In this document: positions 17,827 to 26,550 of the stretch, in pieces
Layout of the letters: each line of letters begins with the position of its first letter
Position numbering within the stretch: the stretch's first letter is position 1
DNA from: Acidobacteriota bacterium
GTDB lineage: Bacteria > Acidobacteriota > Aminicenantia > JBFLYD01
Assembly (NCBI GenBank): GCA_040756905.1
Contig: JBFLYD010000048.1
Coordinates: 1-63,390, forward strand
Direction of reading: 5' to 3'
Length of the DNA: 63,390 bases
Position numbers and translations under genes: made by a program
The notes under the pieces: model-generated
What the model saw: only the letters and a program-made list of their open reading frames with translations
Database searches by the model: none
What the model was told of the DNA's origin: nothing

Positions 17827-18201
17827 ATGAAAAAAGTGTTAACATTTTTTGTATCAAGTATTTTTCTAATTTGTTTAGCTGTCGTTTCCCAGGAAAGAAG
17901 CCAGGAGATAACAGTAAAAGGAGAATTAATTGATGTCTCCTGTTACTTTGATCACGAAGCAAAGGGCGCTCCTCATAAAAAATGCGCACTGGCTTGCACT
18001 CAGAAAGGTTTTCCCATGGGAGTTCTCACTGAGAAAGGAGAGGTCTACCTTCTATTTCCAGATCACAAAAATGAGGATCCCTATGAAAAAGCAAAGGGTA
18101 TGGCTGCTGAGTTCGTAGAAGCAAAAGGAAAACTTATTAAAAAAGCCGGAATCCCTTCGATTGTTTTATCTTCTATTGAGAAAGTTTCAAAATCTCAATG
18201 A
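17827..18201 (+). CDS. Small secreted Cys/His-motif protein upstream of a cytochrome c
   Basis: The start at 17827 follows AAAGGAGGGAAC; the frame opens earlier (17743), but only this start gives a signal peptide (MKKVLTFFVSSIFLICLAVV). The product is 124 residues. The mature part is a small beta domain (ITVKGELIDVSCYFDHEAKG) with a conserved-looking CYFDHEAKGAPHKKCALAC cluster of three cysteines and two histidines, a plausible metal or haem site, followed by VLTEKGEVYLLFPDH. Proteins of this pattern occur beside c-type cytochromes in other environmental bacteria, but I know of no assigned function. Its stop overlaps the next start (ATGA), so it is coupled to the di-haem cytochrome. Confidence 0.7.
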   Translation: MKKVLTFFVSSIFLICLAVVSQERSQEITVKGELIDVSCYFDHEAKGAPHKKCALACTQKGFPMGVLTEKGEVYLLFPDHKNEDPYEKAKGMAAEFVEAKGKLIKKAGIPSIVLSSIEKVSKSQ

Positions 18202-18998
18202 AGAATAGAGAAAAAATAACTATAATTATTTTAAGCTCCGCTCTTTTCCTCGTGAGCGGAGCTTTTCTTTTTTATGTATTTATTACCCATTGGAGAGCTA
18301 AGGGAGTCTCATCAGTCGAAAGGGGCAAAGAAATTGCCAGTAGATTTGGATGTTTCAGCTGCCATGGTCCAGAAGGAATAAGAGGAATAAAAAATCCAGG
18401 AAATCCAGAAGGCTCAGTGCCATCCTGGGATGGAGGAACATATATGATGTATGTAGAGAATGAAAAAGAGATAAAAGAATGGATTTTAAATGGAGCTCCT
18501 GAAAGATTAAAGAAAAGCGAAACATTTAATAACAGAAGGAAAAAAAGTCTTATAAAAATGCCTTCCTACAAAGGAGTGATTTCATCCAAAGAATTAAATG
18601 ACCTTGTCTCTTTTTTTAAAGCAACGGCATGGGCTAAAAAACCTGAAGATCCATTGGCAGAAAAAGGAAGAGAATTAGCCTATAACCACGGATGTTTTGG
18701 ATGTCATGGTCCAGAAGGTAGAGGATCTCTTCCTAATCCTGAATCTTTCAAAGGTTATATCCCTGCATGGGACAGTAAAGACTTCTCCGAATTAGTTGGG
18801 AATGATAAAGAATTGGAAGAATGGATATTAAAAGGCAGCACTGAAAGACTTCAAAAGAATCCTGCGAGTGCCTATTTTCTGAAAAGACAGGTAATAAAAA
18901 TGCCATCCTATGAAAACATAATTTCTAAGGAAGAATTAGAGGCAATTAAAGCATACATAAATTGGATCAGACAAAATCCCAATTTACCCAAATTTTAA
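18198..18998 (+). CDS. Membrane-anchored di-haem cytochrome c
   Basis: 266 residues: an N-terminal transmembrane anchor (ITIIILSSALFLVSGAFLFYVF) and two tandem cytochrome c domains, each with CxxCH (CFSCHGPEG near residue 51 and CFGCHGPEG near 168). Methionines in IKMPSYKG and IKMPSYEN are the candidate distal ligands. The halves are clear repeats (EIKEWILNGAPERL / ELEEWILKGSTERL), so the gene arose by internal duplication. It is periplasmic and faces the ccm operon that would mature it. It probably transfers electrons for the small upstream partner or a respiratory enzyme encoded elsewhere. Confidence 0.9.
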   Translation: MKNREKITIIILSSALFLVSGAFLFYVFITHWRAKGVSSVERGKEIASRFGCFSCHGPEGIRGIKNPGNPEGSVPSWDGGTYMMYVENEKEIKEWILNGAPERLKKSETFNNRRKKSLIKMPSYKGVISSKELNDLVSFFKATAWAKKPEDPLAEKGRELAYNHGCFGCHGPEGRGSLPNPESFKGYIPAWDSKDFSELVGNDKELEEWILKGSTERLQKNPASAYFLKRQVIKMPSYENIISKEELEAIKAYINWIRQNPNLPKF

Positions 18999-19098
18999 AG
19001 CTCTGCTATATTCTTTTTATGGTTAGATTTTAAAGGAGGCAATTCATCGCTATGCATTGCTCATTTCGATATGTTAAAATAAGAAGTTGAACAAAAAA

Positions 19099-19332
19099 AT
19101 GAAAAAATTGGTCTATCATATCGGGAGATTAAGTGAAGAAGAACAGCTAAAATTAAACCTTCAAGACGGTCTTTCTCGTAGCGTTGAAGAGCGGATTAGA
19201 TTAGGTTTCATTTATATGAAACTACCTTTAATTGATGATGTCCCATATAGAATATTCAATACAATGGAAGAATATCGAAAATGGGCAAATGAAAATTTAC
19301 CAAAGTGGCTGGGCTACTATACTGATGATTGA
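19099..19332 (+). CDS. Small hypothetical protein paired with a nucleotidyltransferase
   Basis: 77 residues from the ATG at 19099, which has AAGAAG at suitable spacing; a TTG at 19087 would add four. No domain is recognised with confidence. It is soluble and charged, with a helical N-half (LSEEEQLKLNLQDGLSRSVEERIRLGFIYMKL). It overlaps the following nucleotidyltransferase by eight bases. Such a two-gene pair resembles nucleotidyltransferase-based toxin-antitoxin or abortive-infection pairs, in which the small upstream protein is the partner. That role is inference from arrangement only. Confidence 0.6.
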   Translation: MKKLVYHIGRLSEEEQLKLNLQDGLSRSVEERIRLGFIYMKLPLIDDVPYRIFNTMEEYRKWANENLPKWLGYYTDD

Positions 19333-19786
19333 TAAAATTATAGAATTAGTCGAGATTTTCAATAAGCATAATGTTAAATATCTTTTTATCGGAAAAGGGG
19401 CAGCCACTCTTTATGGCTATCCTGGAACGACTCAAGATATAGTCATATTTCCTAAAAACTCAGAGGAGAATTGTTCGAACCTTATAAGAGCATTAAAAGA
19501 ACTGGAATTTGATGTAGATGATAAGCTTGAAGAGGCTATAAGAGAAGGGAAAGATTTCATCCAAATTAGATTCGGCCCCTTTCCTCTTGATATAGTTTTT
19601 GCCCCGAATGGAATAGAGTCATTTGATGAGGCACAAAAAAGAAGTGAGATTATCGATGGTAGATTCCCATGTGCTTCAATTGATGATATTATTGCCAGTA
19701 AAAGAGCCGCAAAAAGGCAGAGAGATAAAGAAGAGCTCCCTCGCTTAGAAGCTTTTCGAGATGAATTGAAAAGAAGGAAAAACTAA
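19325..19786 (+). CDS. Nucleotidyltransferase-like protein (DUF6036/AbiEii-related)
   Basis: The start at 19325 overlaps the preceding stop; the upstream frame extension is not real. 153 residues: IIELVEIFNKHNVKYLFIGKGAATLYGYPGTTQDI is the N-terminal lobe of the MNT/AbiEii nucleotidyltransferase superfamily. The usual GG/GS is GKG, and the metal motif TxDxD is reduced to TTQDIVIF, so one carboxylate position looks altered. RFGPFPLDIVFA supplies a later Asp, and ASIDDIIASKRAAKRQRDKEEL is the typical C-terminal helix. It probably acts on nucleic acid or protein as part of a toxin-antitoxin-like pair; activity is uncertain given the degenerate motif. Confidence 0.65.
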   Translation: MIDKIIELVEIFNKHNVKYLFIGKGAATLYGYPGTTQDIVIFPKNSEENCSNLIRALKELEFDVDDKLEEAIREGKDFIQIRFGPFPLDIVFAPNGIESFDEAQKRSEIIDGRFPCASIDDIIASKRAAKRQRDKEELPRLEAFRDELKRRKN

Positions 19787-19839
19787 AGGGCAAACCCTGC
19801 CCAGGATCTTCATGCCCTAACCCTAAAAAAATCACTACC

Positions 19840-19866
19840 TTGACATTCTACATTATGTAGTATAAT
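19840..19866 (+). promoter_or_regulatory. Promoter of the ccm operon with an embedded BlaI-type operator
   Basis: TTGACA (19840-19845) and TATAAT (19861-19866) are separated by 15 bases that are almost wholly the palindrome TTCTACATTATGTAGTA (19846-19862). Half-sites TCTACA/TGTAGT with three central bases match the sites at 13.89 and 38.21 kb. The arrangement is the same as in the blaI promoter. The ccmE start is 80 bases downstream. Confidence 0.75.
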
Positions 19867-19945
19867 ATAAGATCTCTTATAGAAAAGTAAATCCAATGCT
19901 TAAAAATATTACCTGAACTTAAATAAAAATAAAGGAATATAAAAT

Positions 19946-20338
19946 ATGAAGAGAAGGAAACTTAAATTTATTATTGGAGGAATTATAGTGTTAGTTGCTC
20001 TTAGTTATCTTATTTATACTGGTATTCGAGAGACAGGTATTTATTATCTTACTGTGTCTGAGTTAAAAGTTAGAAGTAATACAATTTATAACCAAAATTT
20101 TCGAGTGGGAGGAGAAGTAATTCCTGGTTCAATATCCTGGAATTCAAGATCATTGGAATTAAGTTTCAAGATTACAGATGGCAAGGAAAATCTAAAAGTA
20201 ATTTATAAAGGAATAATTCCTGATATATTCAAAGCAGGTAGCGAGGTAGTGATAGAAGGAGTTTATACAGAGGAGGGAATCTTTCATGCAAACACTCTTT
20301 TAACTAAATGTCCTTCAAAATATAAAGCAAAATTATGA
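19946..20338 (+). CDS. ccmE: Cytochrome c maturation haem chaperone CcmE, CxxxY (Cys) type
   Basis: 130 residues with an N-terminal membrane anchor and a small OB-fold domain (LKVRSNTIYNQNFRVGGEV, LSFKITDGKENLKVIYKG). CcmE binds haem covalently at the membrane surface and hands it to CcmF/CcmH. Classical CcmE uses His in a HxxxY motif. Here the motif reads LLTKCPSKY, a Cys in CxxxY, the variant known from some sulfate reducers and archaea. It is the first gene of an operon whose members overlap by 4 bases (ATGA). Confidence 0.88.
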   Translation: MKRRKLKFIIGGIIVLVALSYLIYTGIRETGIYYLTVSELKVRSNTIYNQNFRVGGEVIPGSISWNSRSLELSFKITDGKENLKVIYKGIIPDIFKAGSEVVIEGVYTEEGIFHANTLLTKCPSKYKAKL

Positions 20339-22314
20339 CTCAAATCGGATATCTCTCTTTAATTACTGCACTCATTGTATCTGCCTATGCAAGTATTTTC
20401 TCTTTTGTTGGAAAAAAGAGGGAAAAAGAGGAAATAATTGTCAGTGCTGAAAATGCAGCATTAGCTTCCTTTATCCTTCTCACTCTTAGCTCCATTTCTC
20501 TCATCTATGCATTTATCAATTATGATTTTAAACTGGAATATGTGGCCAGTTATTCAAGTAGAACTTTACCACTCTTTTACAGAATCCCAGCTTTTTGGGC
20601 TGGTCAGAAAGGCTCTCTCCTTCTTTGGGTTTGGTTATTGAGTATTTTTACAGCTATAGTTATGATTCAAAACAAGAAACAGAACAGGCAATTAATGCCT
20701 TATGTTATCTCAATATTAATGTTTTTAGAATTTTTTTTTCTGTCCATTATTGTGTTTATTTCCAATCCCTTTGAGAAACTTTCTTTTACTCCCCCTGATG
20801 GCCAGGGGCTAAACCCTTTACTTCAGAACCCTGGCATGCTTTTTCATCCACCCGCTCTCTACATTGGATATGTTGGTTTTGCCATTCCCTTTGCTTTCGC
20901 TATAGCTGCTCTTATCACTGGAAAGCTCGATGATATCTGGATCAGAACTACTCGCAGATGGACAATTTTTTCTTGGTACTTTTTAGGCATTGGAAATCTT
21001 TTAGGAGCCCAGTGGGCTTATGTGGAATTGGGCTGGGGAGGTTACTGGGCGTGGGACCCGGTTGAGAATGCATCATTTATGCCATGGCTAACAGGTACTG
21101 CTTTTCTCCATTCGGTAATGATCCAGGAAAAGAGAGATATGCTTAAAATCTGGAATATGATTCTTATCATTATTACTTTTGTTCTAACCATCTTTGGCAC
21201 TTTCATCGTTCGTAGTGGTGTCCTATCTTCTGTTCACACATTTGCTCAATCACCTATTTTAGGCTCAATTTTCTTAGGACTCATCGTAACAATTCTCATT
21301 TTTGCCTTTGGTCTTCTCTTCAATCGCCAAAAAATATTAAAGAGTAAAAATGAATTAGAATCTATTCTTTCCAGAGAAAGTAGCTTTTTGTTTAATAATT
21401 TAATTCTTATTGGAGCGGCTTTTGCTATCCTCTGGGGAACGATATTTCCCCTCATCTCCGAGGCTGTTCGAAAAGTTAAAATTACAGTTGGACCCCCATT
21501 TTTCAATCGTGTTACTATTCCTATATTCCTTGTACTTCTTTTTATCACTGGTCTCTGTCCTCTTATTGCCTGGAGAAGGACGACCCTTAAAAATCTAAAA
21601 AAATTTTTTCTTTACCCTACTATAATTGCACTTACAGGTATATCAATTATTATACTCTTAGGTATTCACCATTTATATGCATCAGTATCATTCACTCTAT
21701 CCATTTTCGTAGTGACTACAATAATTTTAGAATTCTACCGAGGGGTAAGGGTGCGTCACGATATGAAAAAAGAAAATTATCTTAAAGCTTTCTTCAATCT
21801 CATTGAACGAAACAAGAGAAGATATGGCGGCTACATTGTTCATTTAGCTATGGTTCTCATTTTTATAGGAGTTACAGGGTCAGCTTTTAAAGTAGAGAAA
21901 GAAGCCTCTTTAAAAAAGGGGGACTCCATTCGCATCAAGGAATATACGTTAAAGTATGAAGATTTTTCCAGTTATCCTACAGCTAATAAATATATATTAT
22001 CAACAACTCTTTCGATTTGGAAAAATAATAAAAAATTTGGCTTTCTAACGCCAGAAAAATATTTATATAAAAATGAAGAACAGGCTCATACTGAAGTAGA
22101 TATCCTCTCAAACTTGAAAGAAGATCTTTATGTAATATTAGCTGGATTTACAGAAGATGGGACAGCGAGTTTCAAGTTTTTCATCGAACCACTAATTGCT
22201 TGGATTTGGATTGGAGGAATTGTGCTTACAATAGGAACAATTATTATAATCCTACCGGATAAAAGAGAAAAAAGATACCTCCAAGAAAAATATCGTCAGG
22301 CTATAATTACATGA
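20335..22314 (+). CDS. ccmF: Haem lyase CcmF
   Basis: 659 residues, about 15 membrane spans, normal length. The tryptophan-rich WWD domain is GGYWAWDPVENASFMPWL (about residue 235). Conserved haem-ligand histidines are seen in NPGMLFHPPALYIGYVG and SSVHTFAQSPILG. With CcmH it attaches haem to apocytochrome CxxCH motifs on the periplasmic side. The start overlaps ccmE by 4 bases. Confidence 0.95.
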   Translation: MTQIGYLSLITALIVSAYASIFSFVGKKREKEEIIVSAENAALASFILLTLSSISLIYAFINYDFKLEYVASYSSRTLPLFYRIPAFWAGQKGSLLLWVWLLSIFTAIVMIQNKKQNRQLMPYVISILMFLEFFFLSIIVFISNPFEKLSFTPPDGQGLNPLLQNPGMLFHPPALYIGYVGFAIPFAFAIAALITGKLDDIWIRTTRRWTIFSWYFLGIGNLLGAQWAYVELGWGGYWAWDPVENASFMPWLTGTAFLHSVMIQEKRDMLKIWNMILIIITFVLTIFGTFIVRSGVLSSVHTFAQSPILGSIFLGLIVTILIFAFGLLFNRQKILKSKNELESILSRESSFLFNNLILIGAAFAILWGTIFPLISEAVRKVKITVGPPFFNRVTIPIFLVLLFITGLCPLIAWRRTTLKNLKKFFLYPTIIALTGISIIILLGIHHLYASVSFTLSIFVVTTIILEFYRGVRVRHDMKKENYLKAFFNLIERNKRRYGGYIVHLAMVLIFIGVTGSAFKVEKEASLKKGDSIRIKEYTLKYEDFSSYPTANKYILSTTLSIWKNNKKFGFLTPEKYLYKNEEQAHTEVDILSNLKEDLYVILAGFTEDGTASFKFFIEPLIAWIWIGGIVLTIGTIIIILPDKREKRYLQEKYRQAIIT

Positions 22315-22775
22315 ACTTAAAATTATATACTATATACTTGCTTATAATTACTTCTTTCTTTGCCCCTCTCTATTCAATCACAGTAAATGAAATAGCTAAG
22401 GAACTCATTTGTCCCTGCGGCTGTAATAAGATGTTGAATGTTTGCGAAATGGCATCAGCTAAAGAAATGAAAGATATAATTAGCCAGATGATTACCCAAG
22501 GGAAGTCAAAAAATGAAGTCATCAAATATTTCGTTGGAATATATGGAGAGAGAATTCTTTCTACTCCCACAAAAAGAGGATTTAATCTCACCGCCTGGAT
22601 CACGCCTTTTTTAATCATAGCTCTTGGTGGAATCATCATCTATTTAACGATTGTCATCTGGGTTCTCAGATGGAGGGAAAGAGCCAGAATTCAAAAAAAG
22701 GAAATTAAAGAGGAAGAAGTCGAAAGTCTGTACGGAGAAAAACTAAAGAAGGAGCTTAGAGAATTTGACCGATAA
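22311..22775 (+). CDS. ccmH: Cytochrome c maturation thiol protein CcmH (CycL type)
   Basis: 154 residues: signal anchor, a short CcmH domain (EIAKELICPCGCNKMLNVCEMASA), then a transmembrane helix (ITPFLIIALGGIIIYLTIVIWVL). The usual LRCxxCQN motif is CPCGC here, giving a cluster of Cys residues rather than a single redox pair. It reduces or holds apocytochrome cysteines for CcmF. It is short compared with CcmH fused to a TPR domain, since the CcmI-like part is separate downstream. Confidence 0.88.
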   Translation: MNLKLYTIYLLIITSFFAPLYSITVNEIAKELICPCGCNKMLNVCEMASAKEMKDIISQMITQGKSKNEVIKYFVGIYGERILSTPTKRGFNLTAWITPFLIIALGGIIIYLTIVIWVLRWRERARIQKKEIKEEEVESLYGEKLKKELREFDR

Positions 22776-22778
22776 GTC

Positions 22779-23120
22779 ATGACAATAATAATTTTAGCAA
22801 TCAATTTAGTCGTTTTTCTTTTTATCAGTTATCCTATAATTATAAAGAAATATAAGCATGAAATTTACCATAAAATTGATGAACGATTAAAAGAACTCCT
22901 TTCACAAAAAGTATCACTCTATGAAACAATTAAAGACCTGGAATTTGATTATAAAATGGGCAAACTTTCAAGAGAGGACTATGAAGAATTAGAAAAATAT
23001 TATCGCCTCAAGGCTCTTTCTTTCCTTAAAGATATCGATCGATTAGGAAAACAAGATATTGAAAATCAAATCGAAAAGGAAGTCCTGGCTTTAAGGCAGA
23101 AGAAAAAGAGGAATATATGA
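22779..23120 (+). CDS. CcmI-like small membrane protein
   Basis: 113 residues: one N-terminal membrane segment (TIIILAINLVVFLFISYPIII) followed by a charged helical region. KDLEFDYKMGKLSREDYEELEKYYR strongly resembles the start of CcmI (helix after the first span), but the TPR half is missing. It probably assists the presentation of apocytochrome to CcmF/CcmH. It lies three bases after ccmH and overlaps the next gene by 4. Confidence 0.65.
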   Translation: MTIIILAINLVVFLFISYPIIIKKYKHEIYHKIDERLKELLSQKVSLYETIKDLEFDYKMGKLSREDYEELEKYYRLKALSFLKDIDRLGKQDIENQIEKEVLALRQKKKRNI

Positions 23121-24259
23121 AAATAAAATCATTAATTTTTTTTAGCTATTTAGCTATTTTTTTAATGACTTTAACTAATGTTCAAGCAGAGAACAACTCT
23201 TCAGGAATAATTGAAGGAAAAATTATTAATAAAACTAAAGGTAAAGAAGTTGTTCCCTTCATTGAGATAATCTTACAGCAATACAGTAAACAAACGCCAT
23301 CTGAAAAACAAATAACAAGAACAGATAAGAATGGAAAATTTCATTTTAAGAATTTATCCACTGACTCTCAGCATAGTTATTCCCTCAATCTAAATTTTCA
23401 AGGAGCAGAATATTACAGTGATATTATAATTTTCGAGAAAGGAGAAACCTTAAAAACTCTTGAAATTCCTGTTTATGACTCAACGGTAAATGTGAAAAAT
23501 ATAAAAGTAAAAGCTGGCCATTACATTTTTGATATTGAAAAAGGAAAATTATCAATCACAGAAGTATTTATATTCCAGAATCCTGAGAATAAGACATATG
23601 TCGGAGAAAAGGTTGGGATGAAAGGTAAAAATATGACTTTACGCTTCACTCTACCAAAAGGATTTGAAGTTCTAAATTTCCAGAGTGGGCTAATGTCATG
23701 TTGCGTGGAAAATCTTGAGGATGGGTTTTATGACACAATGCCTCTATACCCAGGGCAAAGAGAAATCGCTTTCTCTTACAAGATATCTTATAATTCATCC
23801 CGATATATTTTCTCTCCAAAGATAAACTATCCTGTTGAGAATCTCAATTTTTTGATTCTGGATACTGGGATAAAAGTAGAAAGCAAAGATTTGCACAAAG
23901 AAGACTCGTTAGAAATACAAGGAAAGAGATATTTCCGATTATCAGGAAGAGAAATTGAGCCAAATGCTGAAATAAAGATCAGCATGGATAATCTACCCTA
24001 CAACCAGAGTTCTTTAAAGTTCTTTGCCCTTGGAGTTTTATTTATTCTAATCGTCTCGGGATTTATTTATCCATTCATAAAAAGAAAAAAGTCATTATCC
24101 CCTGAACAAGAGCTAAAGAATAAAAGAAAGCAACTTCTTTCAGGGATAGCTAATTTAGATGATCAATATGAAGCAGGCAATATTTCTGAGGAAATTTATT
24201 TAAAAGCTCGCTCAGAAATGAAACAAAAATTGATTGATATATTTTCCAAACAGAAATAG
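23117..24259 (+). CDS. Membrane-anchored beta-domain protein within the ccm operon
   Basis: 380 residues. Signal peptide; a carboxypeptidase-regulatory/transthyretin-like domain (IIEGKIINKTKGKEVVPFIEIIL, about 33-140); a second beta-rich part to about 300; a transmembrane helix (FFALGVLFILIVSGFIYPFI); and a cytoplasmic tail with a SHOCT-like helical hairpin (LLSGIANLDDQYEAGNISEEIYLKARSEM). It is not a standard Ccm protein. Its location between ccmI-like and ccmA, with tight spacing, argues for a role in cytochrome assembly or delivery of apoprotein in this lineage. The exact function is unknown. Confidence 0.65.
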   Translation: MKIKSLIFFSYLAIFLMTLTNVQAENNSSGIIEGKIINKTKGKEVVPFIEIILQQYSKQTPSEKQITRTDKNGKFHFKNLSTDSQHSYSLNLNFQGAEYYSDIIIFEKGETLKTLEIPVYDSTVNVKNIKVKAGHYIFDIEKGKLSITEVFIFQNPENKTYVGEKVGMKGKNMTLRFTLPKGFEVLNFQSGLMSCCVENLEDGFYDTMPLYPGQREIAFSYKISYNSSRYIFSPKINYPVENLNFLILDTGIKVESKDLHKEDSLEIQGKRYFRLSGREIEPNAEIKISMDNLPYNQSSLKFFALGVLFILIVSGFIYPFIKRKKSLSPEQELKNKRKQLLSGIANLDDQYEAGNISEEIYLKARSEMKQKLIDIFSKQK

Positions 24260-24279
24260 AAAAAATAGGCAACCGAGAA

Positions 24280-24984
24280 GTGATTGAAATCCAAAGCGTA
24301 TCTAAATTTTTTGGAACCCATCAAGCCCTTAATGAAATCAACCTTTCAATAATAGATGGCGAATTTGTAACAATCTTTGGACCAAATGGAGCAGGAAAGA
24401 CTACTTTAATACGGATTATCTCAGGTTTAACCCAGCCATCTAAAGGAAAAATTCAATTCACAGAGCTCGGCTCTAACAAGAACTTTATTAAGGTCTTGCG
24501 AAATATTGGTTTTGTTTCTCATAAGCCGTTTCTTTACGAAAATTTAACAATTGAAGAGAACTTGAGATTCTATGGAAAGATGTATGAGCTGGAGAATCTG
24601 GAGAAAAAAGTTAACGAAATCATTTCCAAATTTGGACTTACTCTAAGGAGAAGAGACCTTGTTCGTGTGCTATCTCGGGGAATGGAACAACGACTCTCTT
24701 TAGCAAGAGCAATTATTCATGAACCCAAAATTCTCCTTCTCGATGAACCTTACACTGGTCTTGACCAAGAGGCTGTCAATACATTTAGAAGATTTCTAAA
24801 TGATTTTCATAATGAAGGTAAAACTATTGTCATGACAACTCATGATTTTACCCATGGATTAAAAAATTGCACTCATGTTATAGTCCTCTCAAAAGGAAGC
24901 ATAGTTTATGATGAACAAATAAGTAAAATCAATTTAGAAGATTTCGAAAAAATTTATTTTAAACATATAAGACCGCAAGAATGA
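24280..24984 (+). CDS. ccmA: Haem-exporter ABC ATPase CcmA
   Basis: 234 residues from a GTG start. Walker A is GPNGAGKTTLIRI (about 37-49), the signature is LSRGMEQRLSLARA, Walker B is ILLLDEPYTGLD, and the switch His is in MTTHDF. It powers the CcmAB(CD) complex, which releases holo-CcmE from CcmC. It is followed by ccmB with a 4-base overlap. Confidence 0.92.
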   Translation: MIEIQSVSKFFGTHQALNEINLSIIDGEFVTIFGPNGAGKTTLIRIISGLTQPSKGKIQFTELGSNKNFIKVLRNIGFVSHKPFLYENLTIEENLRFYGKMYELENLEKKVNEIISKFGLTLRRRDLVRVLSRGMEQRLSLARAIIHEPKILLLDEPYTGLDQEAVNTFRRFLNDFHNEGKTIVMTTHDFTHGLKNCTHVIVLSKGSIVYDEQISKINLEDFEKIYFKHIRPQE

Positions 24985-25661
24985 TATCTGATATGAAAAA
25001 GGTCTATTGGATTATTCATAAAGATATTATTTCTGAAATCCGTTCAAAAGAAATATTTTCTTCAATGATTATATTTTCCCTTTTAGTTGTTGTTACATTT
25101 AGTATCGCTTTTCAGTTTGATACAGAAAAATCTGGAGATTTCGCTTCGGGTATTCTCTGGATTGTTTTCATATTTAGCGGTATTTTAGGTCTTAACCGTT
25201 CTTTTCTTGTTGAAAAAGATAAGGGCTGTCTTGAAGGCCTCTTACTATGTCCCATTGATAATAGCGTAATATATTTTGGTAAAATGATTTCCAATAATAT
25301 CTTTGTCCTGTTTATGGAACTTCTAATTCTTCCAATATTTTCAATTTTCTTCAATATCAACCTCTTTTCTTATATCCTTCCTTTAAGTTTGACTATCTTT
25401 TTAGGTACAATCGGCTTTATTGCAATAGGAACAATACTCTCGGCAATGACTATAAATACCAGAACCAGAGAGATGCTACTTCCTGTTATTCTCTTGCCAG
25501 TAGCGATTCCTGTCATAATTTCTTCAGTTAAAGCCACGGGTGTTTTATTGGAAGGTGGAAGTCTATCTAATATTGATAAATGGATAAAAATTCTATTAGC
25601 TTTTGATATCATTTTTATTGTGGTTTCTTTTCTGACTTTTGACTATGTGGTGGAAGAATGA
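24981..25661 (+). CDS. ccmB: Haem-exporter membrane subunit CcmB
   Basis: 226 residues with six predicted spans. DIISEIRSKEIFSSMIIFSLLVV, the region FSGILGLNRSFLVEKDKGCLEGLLLCP and TRTREMLLPVILLPVAIPVI are typical CcmB segments. It pairs with CcmA. A second Met (MKKVYW, 24993) is an alternative start. Overlaps of 4 bases at each end mark a single transcript. Confidence 0.92.
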   Translation: MISDMKKVYWIIHKDIISEIRSKEIFSSMIIFSLLVVVTFSIAFQFDTEKSGDFASGILWIVFIFSGILGLNRSFLVEKDKGCLEGLLLCPIDNSVIYFGKMISNNIFVLFMELLILPIFSIFFNINLFSYILPLSLTIFLGTIGFIAIGTILSAMTINTRTREMLLPVILLPVAIPVIISSVKATGVLLEGGSLSNIDKWIKILLAFDIIFIVVSFLTFDYVVEE

Positions 25662-26344
25662 AAAACACTGAGAAACTTCTCTATTTACTCGCATTTATCT
25701 TTATGATTATTAATCTCTATTTAATATTCCTTTATGCCCCTCCTGAAAAAGTGATGGGAGATATACAGAGGATTTTCTATTTTCATCTTTCATGTGCCTT
25801 TATTGCTTTTCTATCCTTTTTGATAGTTTTTATCTCCAGTATTCTCTACCTCTGGAAAAGAAATTATCTCTGGGATACCTTAGCTTATTGTTCAACAGAA
25901 ATTGGGGTTATTTTTACAAGTTTAATGCTTCTTACTGGTTCTATCTGGGCTCGACCAATCTGGGGTGCATGGTGGACGTGGGATCCCAGGCTTACCACAG
26001 CTCTCGTTCTCTGGTTTCTCTATATGGCCTATCTCCTTCTCCGTTCCCAGTTAAAACCAGGTCATGATAGAGCCAGATTTTGTGCTGTCTATGGAATTAT
26101 AGCTTTTATCGATGTTCCTTTTGTTTTCATGTCGATTCACTGGTGGCGCTCTATTCACCCCGTGATATTCAAGGGTGTAGATGCCCAAATTGATCCATCA
26201 ATGATCAAAACTCTTATTTTCTCTCTTTTGACTTTTTTAATTTTTTACTGGATCTTATTGACTCTCAGATTTAAGATAGAAAATCTAAGAAATCAGATAG
26301 AAATACTAAAACAAAACACTAAAATATGGAGGAATACTTTATGA
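25658..26344 (+). CDS. ccmC: Haem-handling protein CcmC
   Basis: 228 residues, six spans. The WWD motif is GAWWTWDPRLTTALVLWF (about residue 105). Flanking histidines are in FYFHLSCAFIAF and SIHWWRSIHP. CcmC loads haem onto CcmE. DVPFVFMSIHWWR is a highly typical stretch. It overlaps ccmB and ccmD by 4 bases each. Confidence 0.94.
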   Translation: MKNTEKLLYLLAFIFMIINLYLIFLYAPPEKVMGDIQRIFYFHLSCAFIAFLSFLIVFISSILYLWKRNYLWDTLAYCSTEIGVIFTSLMLLTGSIWARPIWGAWWTWDPRLTTALVLWFLYMAYLLLRSQLKPGHDRARFCAVYGIIAFIDVPFVFMSIHWWRSIHPVIFKGVDAQIDPSMIKTLIFSLLTFLIFYWILLTLRFKIENLRNQIEILKQNTKIWRNTL

Positions 26345-26475
26345 AATATTTGATTTATTTATTTGCAGGCTACACTATTGTCTGGCTTGTACTTTTTCTT
26401 TATCTTATCATTCTTAATAATAAAGTTGGTAAATTAGCAGAGGATATAAACAAGATTTATAAGACCTTCGAATAA
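26341..26475 (+). CDS. ccmD: CcmD-like 44-residue membrane peptide
   Basis: A short reading frame starting with an ATGA overlap on ccmC. It encodes a single hydrophobic helix (YTIVWLVLFLYLIILNN) and a charged cytoplasmic tail (KVGKLAEDINKIY). Size, topology and position after ccmC are those of CcmD, which stabilises the CcmABC-CcmE complex. It closes the operon. Confidence 0.82.
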   Translation: MKYLIYLFAGYTIVWLVLFLYLIILNNKVGKLAEDINKIYKTFE

Positions 26476-26550
26476 GAATAAAATCTTTATTAATTTTCAG
26501 AAAATAAAATAATGACTTAAAATTGTCATTAACAACTATTGAAGACTGTA

